DNA from: Golubevia sp. BC0850
Lineage: Eukaryota > Basidiomycota > Exobasidiomycetes > Golubeviales > Golubeviaceae
Length of the DNA: 64,000 nucleotides
NCBI GenBank assembly: GCA_012976225.1
Contig: JAAVVG010000026.1
Location: forward strand, 67,056-131,055
Direction of reading: 5' to 3'
A program made the translations under genes and the position numbers. Below are positions 9,526-19,934 of the stretch, in pieces. Positions within the stretch are counted from its first letter, which is position 1. The number at the start of each line of letters is the position of its first letter. The notes beneath the pieces are model-generated. The model was given only the letters and a program-made list of their open reading frames with translations. It did no database searches and was not told where the DNA came from.

Positions 9526-12419
9526 TTAAATCTCTCTCTTTCTGGACATGGTTGGAGAGGAGGGCCTTGAATTACTCCTTGAAGGAGGGCGACTAGAAGG
9601 TCTACTGGAAGGAGACTTATTTGCTTGAATTTTCCTTTCCTCAGCAGCGGCCTTGAGAGCTGCTAGTCTCTCTTCCCAGACTGGAACTCTTAAAAGTTTC
9701 TGATCCAAAGATTGTTTCTCCTCTTGAAGAGCGAGTCTCTTCTCAGCGTCTAGTTCGGTGAAGACGTAGTTCCCCTGACCATCGAATTGAAGAACCCAAT
9801 TGTGGTATTTCCAAAGAGAAGGTCTGTGAGATACAGTCATCATGGTGATGCCGAGCTCAGTTGCATGATCGTACATGACCTTCTCGATCTCTAGAGTGAC
9901 ACTCGAAGTGCACTCATCCAAGATCGCGTACTTGGGCGAGTGGTAGAAGAGACGAGCCATGGCTAGACGTTGCTTATCACCTGGAGTAAGACAAGAGAGA
10001 CCCAGGTTGGGTATTTCGTTGAGATGTTTGTTCCTCGACGTCAGAGAGTAGAGAAGTGCGTTACTCACCTCCACTGAGAGCATCTCTCCATTCCCTCTGA
10101 ACATCCCAGCCTCCTTCTCTTTCGACAATGTGTTCCATCTCGACAATCGAAAGGACTTTGATTAAGTCTTCGTCTGTCTTTCCTCTAGCTCTCATGGTAG
10201 CAGCAGTATGAGGATAGATGATTTGGTCTCTGAGAGTTCCCAAAGATCTGAGGAAAAGGTCACGGATGTAGAGATCGAGGGTCAGAAAAGAAGATTGATT
10301 TACGAGAGGAAGAAGAATCCATTCTCTGGTCCTATAAACTCACAGGTAAGGTCTCTGAGGGATGTAGGTGAATTCGCTTGCGTTAGGCTTACGAACAGTG
10401 CCTCCATAAACTGGCCAAAGACCTCCCAAGATTCTGAAGAGACTACTCTTTCCACAACCGTTGGGACCTAAGACCAGAATTCTAGCACCAGTCGGGAAGA
10501 CGAAGTTCAACTTCTTGAGAAGAACATCTCCACTAGGAGTGACGATTGGGACGTCTTTGAATTCGACTTCGTTGGCTTCGACCATTTGACCCCTGCTGCT
10601 GAGTAGAGCGGCGTTCTCTGGAAGGGAAGCAGACGATACCAAGCGCTTTTCGAATTTTCCAGCCTTGACTGCTTCCATAGTGTCTAGAAGCTCGGAGACT
10701 CTTGCAGTGTATCCAGCCAATTCTGAGAGCTCCTTGTAGGAATACATGACTCTTCCAAAGGCATCCGATGAAGATAGAAGGAGACGACGATTGGTAACAA
10801 AGGATTCGGTGCGAGATCCGAGATCCCCTACTTTAGCTCCTGGAATCTTGACGAAGACTGGAATAGCACAGATCATGAGCTGAGGAGGGGAGGGAAGGGA
10901 AGGAAAGGATGTGGGTGAGCTCGACTGGCCGAATAGGTCCCGACATCTCAGAGTTCATCTTTGATGAAGATCCAATCTCATCTTTCACGAAGGACTAAAG
11001 TTCCTCTCTAAGGCCCCATCTCCCCAATCTCCACTTGGGCCGGCCAACTTCCACTATCCTTCCCTTTGCCTCCTCCCTTCCCCCTTCCCAAACATTTCAA
11101 GGTACTCACTCCCAAACTTCCCCAAAGCCACTTAATGATTCCCTCCTCAACCATTCCATGGCCGATTCTGATTCTATAAACTCTATTAACATGCTTGATA
11201 AGACTGAAATAAGCTCTTTCGACAATGTTCTTCTCCACCCAACTTCCTCTATAAAGAGCCACTTCCTCTGCATTCTCAATCAATCTTGAATGAGTAAATC
11301 TGAATTCACCTTCCAATTGCTGTTCAGTTGCTGCATATTGGCCGAAAGGAGGAGTCAAAGCTCTTAGAAGATAAGCTGAACCTTGGACTAGAACTGTAAT
11401 GATGATTAAACCTTCTGCTCCAACGTTACGTGAGAGTTGGTAGTTGTATAAAAGAACATCTAGCGTTGGCTTGGCTAGGTTTGAATACATTTCTGCTAGA
11501 GAATTGGAGAACTTGGCGACATCTACTGTGATTAATTGATCGGCATTCTTGATACGGTCCTGGAGAGAACATGAGTGAGAGGCAAAGTGTGAGTTTGAAT
11601 CGATCACTGAATCAACGAAAATCACTCGAAGGAGGATAGAGAGATCGACCAGCTTGCCCACCCCCTTCACCCCTCATTTCCTCCACAGATTCGAACACTC
11701 ACATCTAAGTTTCCCAACTTGTAATAAGTAGCATCAGTCAGATACTGATCATGAACCTTATGAGTCAACCTAGTTCTGTAACTCAAAGCGATCTTATTCT
11801 GTAAGAACTCAATCATAGAGTTGGTATAAGTTGCTGGGACAGCCACGGCCATCCAAAGAGCGATTCCCTTGATGAACTCTGAGGTTTGAGACCTTACCAA
11901 AGCAGAAACGATTCTACCATCTAAATCAGCGACATAAAGGGATAGCATAGTTCTAGCGATGAGGAAGAAAGTGTGCATTAAAAGTAGAAGAGCCTCCTTT
12001 GACTTTGCACCTGGTAAGACGATTCTAAGAATCCTTTTGAGTCTTTGAAAGAAGATAGCATCTACTTCAACTCTTGGACCTCTGGAACCTTTCTTTCCTC
12101 TTTTTCCACCTCTCTTTCCAGATGAAGCTTCTTCTTCCTCTTCTACTACCTTTGGCTTCTTCTCTTTCTCACCAGCACCACTAGCTCCAGATCCAGCTTT
12201 CTCAACTTTCTGGTTGGACTTGCGCTTGGGTTTTGGAGAGAAACCACGATAAGTACTTGTTAAAACGAATAGAACGTAACCTATTTGTAAGATGCGTTGA
12301 ATCGTAGCATGGTTGTTACGATAACCCATAGCACCTCTAATCGCATAATTCATTGACATCTCCTTGAAAGATTCCCATCTCTCTCCACCAAGCCTGGCTA
12401 ATCTTGATTGAACTGCCAT
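9526..12419 (-). CDS. Peroxisomal ABC half-transporter, ABCD family (Pxa/PMP70-like)
   Basis: Five exons (11703..12419, 11110..11559, 10344..10879, 10069..10247, 9526..9980) join in phase, encoding 778 residues. The N-terminal half holds the membrane domain, with the ABCD-specific [21 protein letters not shown] and [14 protein letters not shown] (EAA-like) motifs. The ATPase half has Walker [11 protein letters not shown]-loop YIPQRPYL, signature [14 protein letters not shown], Walker [10 protein letters not shown] and switch His in [16 protein letters not shown] proteins dimerise and import acyl-CoAs or fatty acids into peroxisomes for beta-oxidation. Overall text is closest to PMP70/Pxa2. 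The signature motif is split by an intron after LSG. A Lys/Glu-rich insert sits near residues 65-110, and the tail is Ser/Arg/Pro-rich. Start: first ATG downstream of a possible 5'-UTR intron. Confidence 0.93.
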
Positions 12420-12606
12420 AGCTGGCCCCTTGATGATAGATTGAAGGTTCTAGATTGGAGAAGAATCGAAGAGGAAAGTGAGGATAAGAGAGGGAGAGAA
12501 GGAGGGCAAGGATAAGTCTTACCCGAGCTTGCACGTGAACTGTGAAGCGTTAGTCGTTGCCAGTTCTGGAGAGATCTCTTCTTTCTTCTTTTTATTCCCA
12601 TACAAA

Positions 12607-13359
12607 ATGCCACTTTACACAATCTATCATCATTCGGATCTACTACAACCAACTGGAACCGCAACTTCTACCAAGCATAGAATAGCCAGAGGTTCGTCTT
12701 TTGACTCTCAGTTCTAGCACCGATAGGCAATCTCAACTTTCGTTCTAACCTGTAACAATCGTATCTCACAGGTATTACTGATGTCCACTTGACAGCCACT
12801 GGGGCTCCAAGGCAATTTGTAAAGGTGGTCTTCATCAAATTACAGGATGACGAAATTTATTCAGGAGGAGAGCCTGATAAGAATCTTGTAAGAGTTGTTG
12901 GAGCCATTAGAGCAGGGAGAGATACTTCGGACAAGCAACTTATACTGAAAGGAATCAACGACGTTATCAAGGCCACAGCCAGCGCCAGCCTCGTTGAGAT
13001 TCGTGAGTTAGAAGTTGGCGACGAGGGGGGGGGGTCCGATTGAAGAGTCAAGAGACACTCACTCTTCGGGTCTCTTTGTATTGACTTTCTCCAACCTGAT
13101 TTACTCTTTGCATTCTTACTAACTCATACACCAATTCAGACCTCGAAGAAGTCCCATCCGAGGTAAGTCAAGGTTTCTCTCGAGTCTCGACTGTCGTCCA
13201 GTCTTTCTAATTAGCCCATGCTCATTGATTCCTTTGCTCTTCTCTTCAATACACATCTGACTGCAGGATATGATGCTCGAAGGCAAAATTCTTCCGCTTC
13301 CTGGAAGCGGAGAGGAAGAGGCTTGGGACAAGAATGGTGGGAGGCCACCTTTAGAATGA
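12607..13359 (+). CDS. Tautomerase-superfamily enzyme (cis-CaaD-like)
   Basis: Four exons (12607..12691, 12772..13002, 13140..13162, 13267..13359) join in phase for 143 residues. It begins MPLYTIYHHSDLL. Pro immediately after the initiator Met is the catalytic base/acid of the tautomerase superfamily. Later come GITDVHLTATGAPRQFVKVV and GGEPDKNLVRVVGAIRAGR, with the conserved Arg of RAGR and the HLxxTGAP segment typical of the cis-3-chloroacrylic acid dehalogenase-like subgroup found in fungi. The physiological substrate is unknown for fungal members. The gene starts 187 bp from the divergent ABC transporter start, so they may share a promoter. Confidence 0.87.
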
Positions 13360-13702
13360 TCCTCGACAAGACTTTCCCTCTCGAACAAATGTCTGACTAT
13401 GCTTGTATATCCTGTGCTTCACCTACTAACAATACGATCTCAAAAATGAATGATCCGTATGAAAGATGCTGGATTGTACTCCAGAAAGACAGATGGCTGC
13501 GAAGCGCCTTGCTAAAGCGCTTTCAGTCTCCTTGGACCCCTGCTGAACCATGTTGAGGAAAGTCAGATCAGCAAGAAAGAAAGTTTGAAATAAGGGTTGA
13601 ATGCATTTGATGAAGCGCGAGACGAGGAAAAAGATTTTATTCTTTCCCGTTTATTTTTCCTCTCACCCACTTCATCCAAGTTCCAACCTCTTCAGTCTCA
13701 AG

Positions 13703-15421
13703 ATGGAATACTCTCTCCTGGCAGCAGGCTCTAATTCAGGAGGTCAACTGGGATTCGGTCACATCCAAGATTCGCACAGTCTTCAACCTTGCTGGACGTC
13801 AAGCGGGGCAAATTTTCCACCACCTTCTTCCAAAGTCATCCAACTCGCCTCTGGGGCCAATCACTCCGTAGCTCTAGTAGAAGTGGTCAAATCAGATGGA
13901 GCGGCTCTTAGGAAGGAGATCTGGGTAGCCGGATCTGGATCACAGGGTCAAATCGGAGCCTCGAATGTAGGAGAAGGAGACAAGAGCCTTACCTCTTTCA
14001 AAAGATTGAACTTCGAAAAGGATCTTCGACTCGAGGCTCTGATGTCCAAGGCTCGATCAAGGATCGAATCGAAAGTAAAGCTCTACTCGTTCGAGCCCCT
14101 ACATGTAGCATGTGGTTGGGATAGCTCCTACATCGCTTTACGGAAGAGGCGAAGGAAGACCAAGCATCAGAACGAAGTTAATCAGGATGACTCGACCCCA
14201 CTTCTTCATCAATCAAATGATCAGGTTCAAGACGTATTTGAGGACATACTAATCTCTCTGGGGACTGCAAACGATTTCGGAGAGCTTGGCATGGGTCAAA
14301 CTCCTGCTTCATCTTCTCAAGTTTCCACTGTCCATCTGATTTCTCTACCGCAAGTCATTCAACAGCCGGAACGAGTCACAGACTCTGCTCCATTAGAGGA
14401 GTCTTCTGCATCAGGTCAACTACCTAAGCTGCAGTGGATAGAGTCTTTAGAAGCAGGACCTCGGCATGTTCTGTGTCTCCTTTCGCAATCTACTCCCTCC
14501 ACCTTTTCCGATTCCTCAAGGTCAAAACAGTCATTAGGGCACGAACGAATGGATCAAGAGAAGATTCTCGTCGGATGGGGAGCTGGCAGACATGGCCAAG
14601 TAGGGACTCTCCCCTCTCAGCCGCCTTCGTCTGAGATCAAGTCCAACGCCTCTGGTTCGAGAAGTAGACCTGGCCGATCCGGTCCCTCTTCAGTAGCCTG
14701 GAAGCCCCAAATCGTCTCAAGATGGAGAGTTCCCTCGGCTCAATCATCCAAGCAAAGTCGATCCTCACGAATAGCAGTCGGAAGAGATCATTCAGCTTTT
14801 CTGCTCCCACTTCAAGATCCTTCCACTTCCTCCATCAGTTCAGAAAGTCTCCAAGTCTCATCTCTAGGCTCAAATCGACTGGGTCAATGCAGCAAGTTTG
14901 ATCTCAGCGAAGAAGAGTGGAACCCGATCCAGGTCTCGTGCTGCTGGAACAGTACTTCAATTCTATGCCAAAGGAAGAGATCTTCAACCTCAGGAGAGCA
15001 AGTAATCCAGAACGTACAAGGCGTATGGTCTTGCGGTTCAAACGCAAAGGGCCAATGGGGAGCTGGACAAGGAGAACCTCTGAACTCAGGCTCGTCTTCT
15101 TTCGCGGATCTCTCTTCAGTCCTTCCTTCAGACGGATCCAAGCACATCGAGCTACTAGTATCTGGGAGCGAGCACTCTTTGATACTTGTGGGAGAGGAAG
15201 ACGGAACCTCCTCTGAGGTCTGGGGATGGGGTCGGAGCGAGCACGGAAATCTAGCTCAAGGAGATGAGAAGGATCGATTCACTCCGGTCCTCCTTTGGTC
15301 CTCTGAACTAGCATTGACTTCATCTCAAACAAGTTGTCTAGCGGAGAATATTTGGGCAGGATGTGGAACTACCTTCATTCAAACTCGAGAAAATTCAACA
15401 ACAGATTCCAATCTATGTTGA
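13703..15421 (+). CDS. RCC1-repeat protein (Ats1-like)
   Basis: A single-exon frame of 572 residues from the ATG at 13703. Repeated RCC1 blades are visible: LLAAGSNSGGQLGFG, WVAGSGSQGQIGAS, LGTANDFGELGMG, VGWGAGRHGQVG, VSSLGSNRLGQ, WSCGSNAKGQWG and WGWGRSEHGNLAQG. Intervening ISL/SEHSLILV segments complete the seven-bladed propeller. RCC1-fold proteins act as nucleotide-exchange factors or scaffolds; the Ats1-like group has roles around microtubules and tRNA modification in yeast. Nothing here shows whether it is a Ran exchange factor. An earlier in-frame start at 13601 would add 34 residues of unlikely composition, so the later ATG was chosen. The gene lacks introns, unlike most neighbours. 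Confidence 0.85.
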   Translation: MEYSLLAAGSNSGGQLGFGHIQDSHSLQPCWTSSGANFPPPSSKVIQLASGANHSVALVEVVKSDGAALRKEIWVAGSGSQGQIGASNVGEGDKSLTSFKRLNFEKDLRLEALMSKARSRIESKVKLYSFEPLHVACGWDSSYIALRKRRRKTKHQNEVNQDDSTPLLHQSNDQVQDVFEDILISLGTANDFGELGMGQTPASSSQVSTVHLISLPQVIQQPERVTDSAPLEESSASGQLPKLQWIESLEAGPRHVLCLLSQSTPSTFSDSSRSKQSLGHERMDQEKILVGWGAGRHGQVGTLPSQPPSSEIKSNASGSRSRPGRSGPSSVAWKPQIVSRWRVPSAQSSKQSRSSRIAVGRDHSAFLLPLQDPSTSSISSESLQVSSLGSNRLGQCSKFDLSEEEWNPIQVSCCWNSTSILCQRKRSSTSGEQVIQNVQGVWSCGSNAKGQWGAGQGEPLNSGSSSFADLSSVLPSDGSKHIELLVSGSEHSLILVGEEDGTSSEVWGWGRSEHGNLAQGDEKDRFTPVLLWSSELALTSSQTSCLAENIWAGCGTTFIQTRENSTTDSNLC

Positions 15422-16206
15422 GTGAAGATGAGAGTCGGGGGCTTAGGATTAAGTTCACCTTCACTTTCTCACAAAGAATAAGGTGGAGATGAAGATGGGA
15501 ATCGTTTAGATCTCGGAATTCAGGATGTTAATGTTGAAGATGAAGATGAAGAAGAAGATATAAAACAAATGGGTTTGGGATTCGATGAAAGAGATTCTAA
15601 TTTACGTCCTCCACCTTTACCTTCTCTGGAACCAGTTTTCCACCTTTAATCACGGAAGAAGAAGCTATGAAAGTTGCTAGAGATCAACAAAATCGAAAGG
15701 GAGAAACTGACGAAGAAGATTCTAGATCTGAAGGTTCTTCCTGTAATACCTCTGGAAACAAATCTGGTTCTAGTAGTACTATTTCGATCTCTTCTCCAGC
15801 TACATTCCAAACATATCAAGCATTATCTGAGAACGTGAAGATGGAACTTGGAAATGGAGATCAAATTCTTCAAAAGATAGATGATTCAATTCCTTCAACT
15901 TCAAACCAATCAGAACCTCAAGACAATCCAGTTTCCAAAGATTTCGAATCCTTCGACAACAATTCTGAAGCCTTCAATACCAATCCTACTTCAGGTCTAC
16001 CTTCAGAAATGACTTCCACTTTAACTTCAACTTCAATTATGAACGATTTCGATCCAATTCCACTTTCTGCTGCTGCTTCTCCTCCGAAAGCTCCTAATTC
16101 TGCTCCTTTGAAATTTTCAGAAGAAGATGAGGTTATACATTTGACAGATCAAGTACAGGCGGCTTTGAAATTGGAAGATCGAGATGAGAATCATTCGGAG
16201 AAGTAA
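15422..16206 (+). pseudogene. Unrecognised acidic/Ser-rich coding remnant behind the RCC1-like gene
   Basis: Directly after the RCC1-like stop, the same frame continues with protein-like text (VGGLGLSSPSLSHKE), meets TAA near 15480, then continues LDLGIQDVNVEDEDEEED and LRPPPLPSLEPVF. Near 15640 the sense switches by one base to PPLITEEEAMKVARDQQNRK and runs as an open frame (ATG at 15667) to 16206, ending QAALKLEDRDENHSEK. One missing base in the TTTTCCACC stretch would explain the switch. A short real gene starting at 15667 (179 residues) is the alternative. I recognise no family. Confidence 0.4.
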
Positions 16207-16971
16207 AAGAATGCAGAAAGAACAATTAAAGAAAATGTGTTTTGTTTGTGTACCAGAATCATAAATTTGTACCTTATCTTTCTTTCTCTCTTTTTTAAAC
16301 GAACGAAATGAGAGATTGGAGTGACTGCTTGAGTATGAAGGGAGGAACCAAGGCAGAGATGAAAAAAGCGAAGAGGCGGAGACGAACCCTCAAGATGCGG
16401 TACAGGTGGTGAAAAAATTCGCTCTAGAGATACTTTCATAGCCTGAATGTGTCAAAAGCAAGAAAGTTGGGGCTAAAGCTCGTCTTGAGAGGCCAAACCA
16501 GGGCTGTTCCCAAGGGGTGTAGGATCTCTGAAACTGTTCGCCTCATTCTACTAATTGGTGACGATTCAAAAGGAGAGTTCTTCAGAGAAAATTTTCCATA
16601 GCTATCTTCGTAATGCTTCTTTAGGCGATTGGAAGTGCAAGATCCTTCGGAGGTGGCAATCGAAAAGAAAAAGGGGGGGTGAACAGGAGACGTGGAGAGG
16701 AGAAGGGGGAAGAAGGAGCTTCTTTTTGCATGTCGGATACCAAAGTCGATCTCAGATTGGAATTCAAGAGAAGATGACCATCCCTTGGGAACCGAACGTT
16801 GACGTTCGGTTGACTGTAGAGGTTCCCTTTCCTTCCCCTGAAGCCTGAAGCTCTGAAGCTTTTCCCTTCTCCTCCACTGAAACTTCATAACCTCTTCAAG
16901 AGCAACATTCTGGGACCCAATTGAATTCATAGAGGAACTAGAGTTGCCTCCTCACGTTTGGACAAGTCACA
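16207..16971. other. Intergenic, upstream region of the ZIP transporter
   Basis: About 765 bases. Open frames on both strands (for example minus 16436-16930) show no family resemblance. The only marked structure is a 10-bp-arm palindrome at 16790-16811, listed separately. Confidence 0.5.
16790..16811. promoter_or_regulatory. Perfect 10-bp inverted repeat upstream of the ZIP gene
   Basis: The arms AACCGAACGT and ACGTTCGGTT are separated by TG, 161 bases before the ZIP-family start codon. This could be a dimeric transcription-factor site or a small hairpin. It does not match the yeast zinc-responsive element ACCTTNAAGGT. Confidence 0.4.
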
Positions 16972-18897
16972 ATGTTCTCTCAACTAGCATCTCTACCTCC
17001 TCTATTGCTTCTATGCTCTGCCATGCTAGTAGGAACCTATCTAGCAGGTCTTCTACCTCTCTACCTTCCACTATCAAAACGATCACTAAAATTGCTTCAG
17101 ATAGCTGGTGCTGGGATGTTGTTGGGTGCCTCAATGACTGTGGTCTTGCCTGAAGGCGTGGGAGCTCTTTGGAGAGGTCAAGATGAGCAGACGACTAAGA
17201 GTCAGATGAAGTCACTAGGAATGGGGATCGGCAGATTAGCTTATGCCCAGAGTAGGAATGGGGAGAGGGACGAGCTTGAACATGGTCATGGAGATGAGGA
17301 TCATGATGAGGACGGAGCTTGGGATCCAGAGAAGGCAATGGGAGTGGCTATGATTGCTGGGTTTCTGGTCATGTTCTTGTGAGTAAACTGAGCTGCTCAG
17401 AGAGTTATTCATTGGGACTTAAAGGTGTTTGATCTGGATAGAAAGGGTGGTGCATCAAGGGAGGCACTTCACTTCCTAGTTGAGTGCTGCCTCTGAAGCT
17501 CTAGATGAAGCAACTGGATTTGATCTGATCTCACAGAAAGATTTTGAGTCTCCCCAGCTGTCTGAAGGAGGAAAGCAGACACTCCACTCATGCTATCACT
17601 CCACCTTCCTCCTTCATCTTTCCAGCATCGATCAATTTTCTCCTTCCCACCACTCTCACTCCCACTCCCACTCTCAACTTCCAACGCGGAATTCCCGAGC
17701 AAGATCACCTCCAGAAACTCTAAGACTTCGACGAGCCTCAGATGCATGGGATGCTCCAAGTCGGACAGAAAGAAACTCAAACCCTCCACCAACTTCTCCC
17801 AATTACCTCAAATCCTCCTCCTCATCCGCAGCCATAGATGTAGATTCAACTTCGATTCAAAACCCAGATAACGATCTGAAAACAGGAGAAGACGATGATC
17901 GAAACGCTTCAAACTACAGTCCAGAACATTTGCCAGTTGATTATGATTCTGCAAATGTTGAGAGGAATGGATCTCACCATGAACATGTGATTTCAGGAGA
18001 TAGATCCTCAATAGTCTCTCCTCTACTGCGATCTCACTCCGAAGCTTCTAGGAGAAGTAGAGTCTCTAATGGAGGTCAGTTGGGTTATGAAGGATCTCAT
18101 ACTTTAAGTGATGCTTTACCTTCTGTTATTGGATTGATGCTGCATGCTGCTGCAGATGGAATTGCTATGGGAGCTACTGCTGGAAGTAATGACGAGGGAT
18201 TGAAGGCTGTGGTCTTCCTGGCCATCATTGTTCACAAAGCGGTGAGTTTAGGAGAGGTTTGGAGAAATCAAACATTGGCTTGTACGTGGACCTCAGAGAT
18301 ACTGAGACCTTCATTTCCTTCTTTACTGGTTTTCATTCTTTCCAGCCGGCTGCGTTCGGCCTCTGTACACTCTTGATGTCGAGAGGACTGCGGAAGATTG
18401 AGATTCAAAAAGGTCTCGCTCTGTTCAGTCTTAGCACCCCTGTAGGGGCTATTGTCAGTAAGTATCTATTCTAAGCTGATCAAGAATTTTCTTATCAGGG
18501 ATCGAATCCAAATTCCCAGTGACTCCTTAACTTTTCCCAATCGTTTCTCTTACATCCCTCCCCCCCCCTTCTTTTCCCAGCCTATCTCCTCCTCACTCTC
18601 TTTCTCCCTCCAGTACCTCTCCTTTCTTCCGCCGCATCTTCACCTCCTTCAATCTCATCAACGCATATTGGGCTAGCCCTCATCTTCTCTGGTGGAACTT
18701 TCCTCTACGTTGCTTTGCACGCAATGCAAGAAGTTACCTCGGATTCGTCAGAAGAAGAGGACGAGAACTCTTCAGCAAGTACCACGAATACTGGAAGAAG
18801 TTCTAGGAAGTGGAGAAAGATCATCAATTCTTTGGTTTTGGCTCTTGGAGCTATGGCTCCGAAGCTTATGCAAAGCTTGGTCGGTCATCATCATTAA
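16972..18897 (+). CDS. ZIP-family zinc transporter, SLC39A9/ZIP9-like
   Basis: Four exons: 16972..17378, about 17480..18241, 18346..18457 and 18614..18897. The N-terminal membrane helices carry LVGTYLAGLLPLYLPL and GAGMLLGASMTVVLPEGV. A long cytosolic-type loop with a His-Ser run (HHSHSHSHS) follows. The metal-binding core is VIGLMLHAAADGIAMGA and AIIVHKAPAAFGLCTLL, the His motifs of ZIP helices IV and V, and the last helix includes LALIFSGGTFLYVA. ZIP9-type proteins sit in Golgi or secretory membranes and move Zn2+ into the cytosol. The first junction is unclear: after the GTGAGT donor, the TAG acceptor at 17478-17479 gives the wrong phase, and only an unusual GAG acceptor a few bases later keeps the frame. 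The other junctions close exactly. Confidence 0.85.
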
Positions 18898-19934
18898 TGA
18901 AGAAACGAACTTCAACGAATTATAGCATCTGGAAACCTTTTTCTATTCTACTCGGCTACCTTTTCTTTGCTTTCTTGTTTCCCTCTACTCGTCAAGGGTT
19001 CTAATCAACTGCATTTCTGTTCTGTTGTATATAGTTGACAATGATTAATCTTATTCATCGGTTTCATTTTGAGATTGATCTTCAGTCTTGCTTCGACCAA
19101 TCGGGACGTATTCTGCTGAAGGCGGAGCATTTCACACTCCTAGATCGGTGCAATGCAAGCTTACAAATGGGCCGGAGCAGAGTGAAAGAAGGTTCTTTGC
19201 GCGTGTCGAGATCGAGAAGGTGGGCGACCCCCTTCTTTTCAAATTAGGAGATGAACTGAAGAGAAGATCCGTCCTCCAATGCCGTGGAAGTCTATTTGTA
19301 GGCCATCCAAGCAAATAAAAATTGAGATTCCATTCCGAAAGAGAAAGGAGCTCGAACTTTTTTCTTCCTGAGAAGATTGACAAGGTTCAAGATACAACTC
19401 TCTTCTTCTCTCATCCTCACCATTCATGCAATTTCTTTCCTCTTTTCTTTCTTCGTTCAATTCCTTCGCGTGATGTTGCATCATACTCAAGAGTGTGCCC
19501 TTCCTGTCGCGGCCTGGCCGGCTATCGACAACCACTCTCACAAGAAGGTCAATCCGCCTCAAAGTTCAACCGAAAGGATGAACTTGAAACTCAAATTTTT
19601 CACCATCAGGGACTGCTCCATGCTTCTGCGCTTTGATGGGGATAAAAGGATCAAGGTGAAATCTATATAAGAAGAAGACCGGCTTTTTCGAGTTCTCACT
19701 CCCCAACCCTTCTCCTCTCTTCTCATTCGATCTGAAAACTCTCCATCCCTACCCCTTCCCTCCTCATCTATTCATCTTTCATCTATCTCATCCACCCCTC
19801 CAGAAAGCCATTTCACTACTTCTTCTTCCCCCACTCTCATCACCACTTCTACTTCTCCCTCTGATTCTTCTTCTTAATACACGACAAGAAGTTACCTTCG
19901 ATATCAGTAACCCAGGTCCAATATCACAGATTCA
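18898..19934. other. Intergenic, promoter and long 5' UTR of the CCCH zinc-finger gene
   Basis: About 1 kb. No supported gene. Bases from about 19690 to 19880 are strongly CT-rich, as in fungal 5' UTRs. A TATA element lies at 19664-19671. Confidence 0.6.
19664..19671 (+). promoter_or_regulatory. TATA box of the CCCH zinc-finger gene
   Basis: TATATAAG followed by a CT-rich tract, 264 bases before the start codon at 19935. The spacing implies a 5' UTR of roughly 200-230 nt. Confidence 0.5.
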
